A DNA stretch of 6,404 nucleotides. It comes from Eubacteriales Family XIII. Incertae Sedis bacterium. Lineage in GTDB: Bacteria > Bacillota > Clostridia > Peptostreptococcales > Anaerovoracaceae. Shown piece after piece: positions 1-4,512 of the stretch. The notes below the pieces were generated by a model that was not told where the DNA came from, made no database searches, and worked only from the letters and a program-made list of their open reading frames with translations. The position numbers were made by a program, and so were the translations under genes. The stretch covers positions 1 through 6,404 of the forward strand of contig JAIRSA010000071.1 of the NCBI GenBank assembly GCA_031255695.1. The letters are read 5' to 3'. The first letter of the stretch is position 1. Every line of letters begins with the position of its first letter.

Positions 1-633
1 TCGCGCAAGACCATATCCGACATACAGGTCTCCATAGAGAGCGAGGAAGCGGGCATACAGGACATCTACAAACGGATGGAGGAAGCCGAGCTGAAGCTCC
101 AGGAGTATGAGGAGATACAGACCGACGAAAACAGGGACCTTTACAGCGCCGTTTCGGCCGAGCTCGCCATGTACAAGAACCTGACGGGGGCGACCGCCGT
201 CCATGGGCCGGGGATTACGATAGTCCTGGACGACTCGCCGGACGAGATCCCGGAATGGGCGGATGTCAACGCGTTCATCGTCCATGACACCGACATATTG
301 AGGCTTTTGAGCGAACTGGGCAAGTCGGGCGCGGAGGCGGTCACGATCAACGGGCACAGGATATACCGAGGGACGACCATATATTGCAATGGGTACACGA
401 CGCGCATCAACGGAGAGCCGGAGGCGCGCCCGTTCATCATAAAAGCGATCGGCGATCCCGCAAACATGTCGGAAGCCATGATAAGCAAGAACAGCTACGG
501 CATGATGCTTAAAGACTATTACGGGCTTGTATTCAAAGTCCAGGTGGAGACGGATATAGAGATCCCGGCGCACCCGGCAAGGAGGGCGGTCTTCAACTAC
601 GCGCGCGTGGCGCGGCAGGAGGCCGGCGGTTAA
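1..633 (+). CDS. DUF881 family protein, 5'-truncated by window edge
   Basis: The frame is open from base 1 to the TAA at 631-633, giving 210 residues without a start, so the gene begins upstream. An ATG at 76 lies inside the open frame, but the charged helical sequence before it continues smoothly, so I do not take it as the start. Residues 1 to about 62 are rich in Glu, Lys, Gln and Ile and look like the coiled coil that follows the membrane anchor in this family. The DUF881 core follows: GPGITIVLDD (69-78), IVHDTDILRLL (93-103), the hallmark SGAEAVTINGHRI (109-121) and IKAIGD (147-152). In Firmicutes such proteins (YlxW/YlxX in Bacillus) are encoded between divIB and sbp/ftsZ. Their biochemical role is unknown; a membrane-bound division-associated role is inferred from position. 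The missing N-terminus would be expected to carry one membrane segment. Confidence 0.9.
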   Translation, partial: SRKTISDIQVSIESEEAGIQDIYKRMEEAELKLQEYEEIQTDENRDLYSAVSAELAMYKNLTGATAVHGPGITIVLDDSPDEIPEWADVNAFIVHDTDILRLLSELGKSGAEAVTINGHRIYRGTTIYCNGYTTRINGEPEARPFIIKAIGDPANMSEAMISKNSYGMMLKDYYGLVFKVQVETDIEIPAHPARRAVFNYARVARQEAGG

Positions 634-656
634 CGAAAAGGGGCTGGCAAGGCTTT

Positions 657-1025
657 ATGATAATAGCTATGTTTTTGGGATTGACTGTGGGCATAGCGTT
701 GGGGTTCGCATTCAACTTCACCTATCCTACAGCATATGCTTTTTATATCACAATGGCGCTTCTGGCAGCGCTTGACTCGCTTTTGGGCGCGGCGAGGAGC
801 CATCTCGAAAAGAAATACAGCAATCTGATATTTGTGAGCGGCTTCGTGATCAACGCCGTCCTGGCCGGCGCCCTGACCTATCTGGGCGATCAGCTGGGCG
901 TGCCGCTGTACTATGCGGCGATACTTGTATTTGGCGGCAGGCTGTTCAACAATATCGCCACCATCAGGCATCTGCTGATCGACAGGTATGTCGCAAAAAA
1001 AAGGCGGATTCCTGTTGATAAGTAG
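657..1025 (+). CDS. sbp: Small basic protein Sbp (DUF1290), membrane protein of the division cluster
   Basis: A complete 122-residue protein, the usual family size. Four hydrophobic stretches are visible at about residues 3-20, 25-44, 57-78 and 83-98. The conserved patches of the Sbp family are present: LAALDSLLGAARSHLE (36-51), FVSGFVINAVLA (59-70) and LVFGGRLFNNIATIRHLLI (90-108). The C-terminal tail is basic (AKKRR, 113-117). Its function is not established; it is an integral membrane protein always found near divIB/DUF881/ftsZ in Firmicutes. It starts 23 nt after the DUF881 stop and is probably co-transcribed. ATG 657 is chosen because the family begins with a hydrophobic segment; ATG 669 would remove four residues and is possible. 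The Shine-Dalgarno choice is unclear: AAGGGG (638-643) is 13 nt away and CAAGG (648-652) only 4 nt. Confidence 0.93.
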   Translation: MIIAMFLGLTVGIALGFAFNFTYPTAYAFYITMALLAALDSLLGAARSHLEKKYSNLIFVSGFVINAVLAGALTYLGDQLGVPLYYAAILVFGGRLFNNIATIRHLLIDRYVAKKRRIPVDK

Positions 1026-1044
1026 TGCAAAACATCCCGAATTG

Positions 1045-1053
1045 TGATACAAT
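1045..1053 (+). promoter_or_regulatory. Extended -10 promoter candidate P1 for ftsZ
   Basis: TGATACAAT matches the extended -10 pattern TGnTATAAT with one change in the hexamer (TACAAT, 1048-1053). No good -35 hexamer lies 16-18 nt upstream, which is tolerated in extended -10 promoters. A start site near 1060 would give a leader of about 160 nt before ftsZ. It is in the non-coding gap right after the sbp stop. Pattern match only. Confidence 0.42.
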
Positions 1054-1122
1054 AGCCGCAAGACGGTATTTGACTGGCTATTATTGGATGTATTGGCTTA
1101 ATTTAGCCTTGTGCCGGCTTCG

Positions 1123-1149
1123 GGCGCCATGCGCGGGGCTTTAGGCGCC
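1123..1149 (+). other. GC-rich inverted repeat in the ftsZ leader
   Basis: GGCGCC at 1123-1128 and again at 1144-1149 can pair as a 6-bp stem around a 15-nt loop. A competing smaller hairpin is possible (GCGC-CAT-GCGC, 1124-1134). The sequence downstream, ACATGGTTTT, has only four T, so this is not a convincing intrinsic terminator. If P1 is used, the structure is in the ftsZ 5' leader; if only P2 is used, it lies upstream of the transcript. The rest of the 194-nt gap holds the two promoter candidates and the ftsZ ribosome binding site and no gene that I can see. Confidence 0.25.
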
Positions 1150-1184
1150 ACATGGTTTTGCCCAAAAGCAGTTTTAGTATATGG

Positions 1185-1193
1185 TGCTGTAAT
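1185..1193 (+). promoter_or_regulatory. Extended -10 promoter candidate P2 for ftsZ
   Basis: TGCTGTAAT fits TGn followed by TGTAAT (1188-1193). No recognisable -35 is at the right distance. A start near 1200 would leave only about 20 nt before the ftsZ ATG, just enough for the GGGAGG ribosome binding site. TATATG at 1178-1183 is an alternative -10. This candidate is weaker than P1. Confidence 0.22.
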
Positions 1194-1203
1194 CCGGAAC
1201 GAC

Positions 1204-1209
1204 GGGAGG
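1204..1209 (+). promoter_or_regulatory. Ribosome binding site of ftsZ
   Basis: GGGAGG is 10 nt upstream of ATG 1220. A second GAGG at 1215-1218 is too close to the ATG to act. An ATG at 1210 is in another frame and directly abuts the GGGAGG, so it is not used. The strong site supports 1220 as the start. Confidence 0.75.
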
Positions 1210-1219
1210 ATGCTGAGGA

Positions 1220-2326
1220 ATGTTGCAATTTGAACGAAACACAGAGAATGCCGCTCAGATAAAGGTCATTGGTATCGGCGGAGGGGGCGGCAACGCGATC
1301 AACAGGATGATAGAGACTGGAATGCAGGGTGTCGGCTTTCTGTCGATCAACACGGATATACAGGCGCTTTCGCTATCGAAGGCGGAGAACAGGCTACAGA
1401 TAGGCGCGAAGCTGACCAAGGGCCTCGGCGCCGGCGGCAACCCAGAGGTGGGGCAGAAGGCCGCAGAGGAGAACATGGAGGACCTGACGCAGTTCCTGTC
1501 CGGCGCGGACATGGTGTTCATAACATGCGGCATGGGCGGGGGCACGGGCACGGGCGCCGCGCCCATAGTGGCCAAGACGGCGAAGGACATGGGGATACTG
1601 ACCGTTGGCGTCGTGACCAAGCCCTTCACCTTCGAAGGCAAGGCGCGCAGGGACCATGCGGACCTAGGCATCAAGTTCCTTAAAAAATACGTGGACTCGC
1701 TGGTGGTGGTGCCGAATGACAAGCTGCTTGCCATTGCGGAGAAGAAGACCACCCTAGACGAGGCCTTCAGGATGGCGGACGACGTGCTCAGGCAGGGCGT
1801 CCAGGGCATAACCGACCTCATCACCATACCGGGGATCATAAACCTCGATTTCGCCGACGTGAAGACGGTGATGAGCGACCGCGGGATAGCCCATATGGGC
1901 GTCGGGGACGGCGGCGGCGAGAGCCGTATAAAGGATGCGGTGAGATCGGCCATAGCCAGCCCGCTGCTTGAGACCACCATAGACGGCGCGAAGGCGATAC
2001 TGCTCAACGTGATGGGCGGCTACGACCTAGGCATGATGGAGGTGAGCGAGGCGGCCGACGAGATCGCCCAGGCGGCCGACAAGGACGCGATCGTCATATT
2101 CGGCGCGACCGTCAGGGAGGACATGGGCGACGGGATCACGATAACCGTCATAGCGACGGGCTTCGAGGACAAGCCGGTGCCTGTGGACGCAGGCTACGCG
2201 CAGGCTGAGGCGGCGGCTGGCAACGCGCCGCAGGAGCTGGGCGCGGCGGGGCCAAAAGCCATCGGCGACGGCACCCAGCCCGCCGAATTCGATATCCCGG
2301 CCTTCCTCAAGTCGAAGGACATATAA
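1220..2326 (+). CDS. ftsZ: Cell division protein FtsZ (tubulin-like GTPase)
   Basis: A complete 368-residue FtsZ of normal length. FtsZ polymerises with GTP in the cytoplasm to form the Z ring that recruits the division machinery. Visible features in order: the nucleotide loop GIGGGGGNA (18-26); the tubulin signature GGGTGTG (106-112) followed by AAPIVA; the VVPNDKL segment (163-169); and the T7 loop NLDFAD (208-213), whose Asp210 and Asp213 complete the GTPase site of the next subunit. The C-terminal GTPase-activating domain runs to about residue 318. A short Ala/Gly-rich linker of about 35 residues leads to the conserved tail peptide DIPAFLKSKDI (358-368), which in other bacteria binds partners such as FtsA and SepF. 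No catalytic residue is missing. The gene has its own leader and probably its own promoter. No clear T-rich terminator follows the stop. Ile codons, by my count: 19 ATA, 11 ATC, 2 ATT. Confidence 0.99.
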   Translation: MLQFERNTENAAQIKVIGIGGGGGNAINRMIETGMQGVGFLSINTDIQALSLSKAENRLQIGAKLTKGLGAGGNPEVGQKAAEENMEDLTQFLSGADMVFITCGMGGGTGTGAAPIVAKTAKDMGILTVGVVTKPFTFEGKARRDHADLGIKFLKKYVDSLVVVPNDKLLAIAEKKTTLDEAFRMADDVLRQGVQGITDLITIPGIINLDFADVKTVMSDRGIAHMGVGDGGGESRIKDAVRSAIASPLLETTIDGAKAILLNVMGGYDLGMMEVSEAADEIAQAADKDAIVIFGATVREDMGDGITITVIATGFEDKPVPVDAGYAQAEAAAGNAPQELGAAGPKAIGDGTQPAEFDIPAFLKSKDI

Positions 2327-2370
2327 AAAATACTGCCGGCCCGAATATTGCCGACGCAGATGGGCATGCT

Positions 2371-2398
2371 GCCCGCCTATTGGGCATGGCGGGGCTTT
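2371..2398 (+). other. GC hairpin followed by TTTGC, downstream of ftsZ
   Basis: GCCCGCC (2371-2377) pairs with GGCGGGGC (2388-2395), leaving one bulged G and a 10-nt loop; CTTTGC follows. A competing hairpin uses GGGCA (2362-2366) and TGCCC (2370-2374). The T run is too short for a standard intrinsic terminator, although partial termination after ftsZ is possible. A similar hairpin ending GGCTTTGC stands at the same place relative to the repeat block between pheS and pheT. The remainder of the 152-nt ftsZ-methyltransferase gap holds no gene and no terminator that I recognise. Confidence 0.4.
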
Positions 2399-2400
2399 GC

Positions 2401-2451
2401 GGGCGGAACTGCCGCGAAGATGCCGTGATTTTAGCCGGCGGACAGTATAAG
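2401..2451 (+). repeat. 51-bp junction repeat, copy A (before the methyltransferase gene)
   Basis: This block aligns without gaps to 3260-3310 (37 of 51 identical by hand count) and to 4441-4491 (39 of 51). The last 30 bp are best conserved, with 25/30 and 22/30 identities. The shared core is a T-rich stretch, then CGGnGG, then TATAAG. Within the first 16 bases GCGG and CCGC (2403-2406, 2412-2415) can form a small hairpin with a 5-nt loop, also possible in copy C. The block ends 27 nt before ATG 2479 and is open in that reading frame. Confidence 0.75.
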
Positions 2452-2470
2452 AGCCGGGATACCGGCTCTT
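2449..2470 (+). other. Perfect 9-bp hairpin just upstream of the methyltransferase start
   Basis: AAGAGCCGG (2449-2457) and CCGGCTCTT (2462-2470) are exact inverted repeats around a GATA loop. The left arm overlaps the end of repeat copy A. The right arm ends 8 nt before ATG 2479, directly before TCAGG, the only Shine-Dalgarno-like sequence. Only three T follow the GC part, so it might be a weak terminator or attenuator, or it might affect ribosome access. Copies B and C of the repeat have no such hairpin. Confidence 0.6.
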
Positions 2471-2478
2471 TCAGGTCA

Positions 2479-3309
2479 ATGAGAAGAATTATATCCGCAG
2501 ACAATAAAACCATAAAACTCGCGAAACAGCTTAAAAGCAAAAATGGGCGCGACAAGTCAGGATGCTACCTTGTCGAAGGCCCGAACCTACTGGCGGAGGC
2601 CGTCGAACACAATGCGGATATCCTTTTCGCCTTTTTTTGTGAAGGCGCGGATGGCGTGGAGGGGCTCGCGGCGCGGGCCGAGGCGGCGGGCGCGGACACG
2701 GTGCTGATCGGCAGGCGGCTTTTCGCCGAGCTGTCGGACGCCGAGACGCCGCAGCCGATGCTAGCGGTGGTGAAGAAGCCGCCGCTGTTCAGGATCGGCG
2801 CAGCCGGGCCGGGCAGCTGGCTCATATTGGACAGGATCCAGGATCCGGGCAACGTAGGCACGCTCATAAGGACAGCGGACGCGGCCGGCTTCAGCACCGT
2901 GATCTCGGTCAAAGGCACGGCCGACGTGTTCTCCCCCAAGGCAGCCAGGGCGTCAGCCGGGGCACTGTTCCGGATCGCGCTGGGCTTCGCGGAAGACGCG
3001 GAAGGGGCCATGGAGGCCGCGCGCGCCTGCGGCAGGCGGGTGATCGCGGCGGACGCGCACGGGGGCGCCTCATGCTACGAGGCGGATCTCAGCGGGGGCT
3101 TCGCGCTGGTGGCCGGCAATGAAGGCAACGGCATCAGCAGCAGCTTCGCCGAAGGCGCGGACATGACCGTCCGGGTGCCTATGGCGGGCGGGGCGGAATC
3201 CCTGAACGCCTCCATAGCCGCGGCGGTGATCATGTTTGAGGCCCTGCGCCAGAGCAGGGCGGCGGATCCGGCACAGGGAAGCCATGGTTTCGGCCGGCGG
3301 ACATTATAA
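2479..3309 (+). CDS. SpoU/TrmH-family RNA 2'-O-methyltransferase (YsgA/RlmP-like)
   Basis: A 276-residue SPOUT-class enzyme that transfers methyl from S-adenosylmethionine to a ribose 2'-OH in RNA. Residues 1-26 and a substrate-binding domain (about 27-97, with YLVEGPNLLAEAV at 30-42) precede the knotted catalytic domain. The three SpoU motifs are intact: LDRIQDPGNVGTLIRTADAAG (117-137, with Asn125 and Arg131), VAGNEGNGIS (211-220) and VPMAGGAESLNASIAAA (233-249). The position just before pheST matches Bacillus ysgA, whose product RlmP is reported to methylate the 23S rRNA A-loop. Orthology is inferred from synteny, and TrmH or RlmB specificity is not excluded. ATG 2479 is chosen because relatives begin with a MxxIxSxxNxxIK pattern (MRRIISADNKTIK here); the frame is open to TTG 2380 and beyond. 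The Shine-Dalgarno is poor (AGG, 3 nt away). The last roughly 17 residues go beyond the usual family end, and the final nine or ten are encoded inside repeat copy B. Confidence 0.93.
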   Translation: MRRIISADNKTIKLAKQLKSKNGRDKSGCYLVEGPNLLAEAVEHNADILFAFFCEGADGVEGLAARAEAAGADTVLIGRRLFAELSDAETPQPMLAVVKKPPLFRIGAAGPGSWLILDRIQDPGNVGTLIRTADAAGFSTVISVKGTADVFSPKAARASAGALFRIALGFAEDAEGAMEAARACGRRVIAADAHGGASCYEADLSGGFALVAGNEGNGISSSFAEGADMTVRVPMAGGAESLNASIAAAVIMFEALRQSRAADPAQGSHGFGRRTL

Positions 3310-3310
3310 G
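3260..3310 (+). repeat. 51-bp junction repeat, copy B (methyltransferase/pheS junction)
   Basis: It aligns without gaps to copy A (37/51) and copy C (33/51). It overlaps the 3' end of the methyltransferase gene, whose TAA stop (3307-3309) is inside the terminal TATAAG. It ends 27 nt before ATG 3338 and 33 nt before the preferred pheS start 3344, and is open in the pheS frame too. The small GCGG/CCGC hairpin of copies A and C is not preserved here. Confidence 0.72.
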
Positions 3311-3331
3311 GCTCAGCATCAGATAAACTAC

Positions 3332-3336
3332 AGGAG
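3332..3336 (+). promoter_or_regulatory. Ribosome binding site deciding the pheS start
   Basis: AGGAG lies 7 nt before ATG 3344 but only 1 nt before ATG 3338. The spacing therefore favours 3344 as the start codon of pheS. Confidence 0.72.
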
Positions 3337-3343
3337 TATGCAG

Positions 3344-4378
3344 ATGTGCGGAACACAGCAAGTACAGTTAAAGGCAATATTGGATGAGGCCGGGAAGAGG
3401 CTTAAAGAGGCGTCCGCCAAGTCGGACGTCGAGGATATAAGGATCAAGGTCCTGGGGAAGAAGGGCAGCCTCACTGCCATACTCAGGAGCATGGGCTCGC
3501 TGCCGCCGGAAGAGCGCAAGGAGCTGGGGCGCATGGCCAATGAGGCACGGGCCGAGATCGAGGCCATGATCTCGGCGCGGGCGGAAGAGATGTCGCGTCT
3601 GGAACAGAGCGCGCGCCTCGCCGGCGAGACCATAGACGTGACGGAGCCAGGCGTGGACATGCGGCTTGGGTCGCGCCACCCCATCACGCTGACCATTGAC
3701 GAGATATCGGGCATTTTCATGGGCATGGGCTTCGGCATCGCCGAGGGGCCGGAGGTCGAGACCGTATTCAACAACTTCGATGCGCTGAACGCGGCGCCCA
3801 ACCACCCGTCCCGCGACCTGACGGACACATTCTATATAACGAAGGACACGCTGCTGCGGACGCAGACCTCGCCAGTGCAGGTAAGGACGCTCATGGGGCA
3901 GGCGCCGCCCATAAAGGTGATCTCGCCTGGCCGCTGCTTCAGGGCGGATACCCCCGACGCCACGCATTCCCCGATGTTCCACCAGGTGGAGGGGCTGTTC
4001 GTGGACGAAGGCGTGACCATGGCGGATCTCAAGGGTACGCTGGACGTATTCGCGAAGCGCATGTTCGGCGAGGGCGTGACGACAAAGTTCCGGCCGCATT
4101 TCTTCCCATTCACGGAGCCGAGCGCAGAGATGGACATGTCCTGCTTCAAGTGCGGGGGCAAGGGGTGCAGGGTCTGCAAGGGGAGCGGCTGGATAGAGAT
4201 ACTGGGCTGCGGCATGGTCCATCCGAACGTGCTGCGGGTCGGCGGCATCGACACGGAACGGTATACCGGGTTTGCCTTCGGCATGGGCGTCGAGAGGATA
4301 GCCATGCTGAAGCACGGGATTGACGACATAAGGCTGTTCTACGAAAACGACATGCGTTTCATAGAGCAGTTCAAATAA
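3344..4378 (+). CDS. pheS: Phenylalanyl-tRNA synthetase alpha subunit
   Basis: A complete 344-residue PheS of typical length. With PheT it forms an alpha2beta2 cytoplasmic enzyme that charges tRNA-Phe; PheS holds the class II catalytic site. An N-terminal coiled coil for tRNA binding covers about residues 1-90. The catalytic core shows GPEVET (135-140), NHPSRDLTDTFY (153-164), motif 2 as SPGRCFRADTPDATHSPMFH (194-213) and FRPHFFPFTEPSAE (249-262). A Cys4 cluster follows (Cys267, 270, 275, 278), as in many bacterial PheS proteins. Next come ILGCGMVHPNVL (286-297) and motif 3 FGMGVERIAMLK (312-323, Arg318). Ala311 aligns with Ala294 of E. coli, the residue that sets amino-acid size selectivity, so normal Phe specificity is expected. 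The gene lies 34 nt after the methyltransferase stop, so the two are probably co-transcribed. No T-box leader is seen before it. The alternative start ATG 3338 adds only two residues. Confidence 0.98.
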   Translation: MCGTQQVQLKAILDEAGKRLKEASAKSDVEDIRIKVLGKKGSLTAILRSMGSLPPEERKELGRMANEARAEIEAMISARAEEMSRLEQSARLAGETIDVTEPGVDMRLGSRHPITLTIDEISGIFMGMGFGIAEGPEVETVFNNFDALNAAPNHPSRDLTDTFYITKDTLLRTQTSPVQVRTLMGQAPPIKVISPGRCFRADTPDATHSPMFHQVEGLFVDEGVTMADLKGTLDVFAKRMFGEGVTTKFRPHFFPFTEPSAEMDMSCFKCGGKGCRVCKGSGWIEILGCGMVHPNVLRVGGIDTERYTGFAFGMGVERIAMLKHGIDDIRLFYENDMRFIEQFK

Positions 4379-4402
4379 ACAGGCTGCGCCATGTGCGCCC
4401 AT

Positions 4403-4428
4403 GCCGCGCCCTCCCGGCGAGGCTTTGC
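4403..4428 (+). other. GC hairpin followed by TTTGC, between pheS and pheT
   Basis: GCCGCGCC (4403-4410) pairs with GGCGAGGC (4416-4423) around CTCCC, with one G-A mismatch. TTTGC follows, as after the hairpin at 2371-2395 downstream of ftsZ. The T run is too short for an ordinary terminator, and a strong one would be unexpected inside pheST. The 134-nt gap between pheS and pheT otherwise holds only the repeat block and the pheT ribosome binding site. Confidence 0.38.
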
Positions 4429-4440
4429 AAGGGGGCAAGG

Positions 4441-4491
4441 GGGCGGATCAGCCGCAAATATGTCACGTTTTTAGTCGGAGGGAAGTATAAG
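4441..4491 (+). repeat. 51-bp junction repeat, copy C (before pheT)
   Basis: It aligns without gaps to copy A (39/51) and copy B (33/51). GCGG (4443-4446) and CCGC (4452-4455) can pair around ATCAG, the same stem as copy A with a different 5-nt loop. The block ends in TATAAG 21 nt before ATG 4513 and is open in the pheT frame, which has no stop after 4378. In this copy the middle reads GGAGGG (4477-4482), but no start codon lies at a useful distance after it. Confidence 0.72.
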
Positions 4492-4495
4492 CAAG

Positions 4496-4501
4496 AAAGG
4501 A
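4496..4501 (+). promoter_or_regulatory. Probable ribosome binding site of pheT
   Basis: AAAGGA lies 11 nt before ATG 4513. The spacing is slightly long but acceptable, and it is the only purine-rich match close to the start. It lies just downstream of repeat copy C. Confidence 0.5.
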
Positions 4502-4512
4502 ATTTTCGCATA

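Noticed and set aside
1070..1075. TTGACT as a -35 box before ftsZ
   Set aside because: No -10 hexamer lies 16-18 nt downstream. The nearest options give spacers of 15 nt (TATTGG) or 22 nt (TTAATT).
1255..2007. Long open frame on the minus strand across ftsZ (250 codons)
   Set aside because: It lies antisense to the complete, conserved FtsZ. Its product is a Ser/Pro/Ala-rich shadow with no domain that I recognise.
2401..2416. Resemblance of GGGCGGAACTGCCGCG to the T-box sequence (GGGTGGnACCGCG)
   Set aside because: It needs a 2-3 nt insertion and loses the TGG of the bulge. There is no room for stem I, and the similar sequence at 4441 departs further. It is better explained as the small stem of the junction repeat.
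2446..2451. TATAAG of the junction block as an ordinary -10 promoter box
   Set aside because: In none of the three copies is there a -35-like hexamer at 16-18 nt or a TGn extension. A promoter read by another sigma factor stays possible but is not supported by the sequence alone.
2380..2478. Upstream start (TTG 2380 or ATG 2386) for the methyltransferase
   Set aside because: No Shine-Dalgarno precedes either codon, and family members begin at the MRRIISADNK-like segment. The open upstream frame is reported as a finding instead.
3236..3343. Upstream start for PheS at ATG 3236
   Set aside because: It would overlap the methyltransferase gene by 74 nt and add 36 residues absent from usual PheS. 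AGGAG is correctly spaced for 3344.
3368..4438. Long open frame on the minus strand across pheS (356 codons)
   Set aside because: It is antisense to an unmistakable PheS and its composition (many His, Arg, Pro, Ala) is that of a mirrored GC-rich gene. It shows no recognisable motif.
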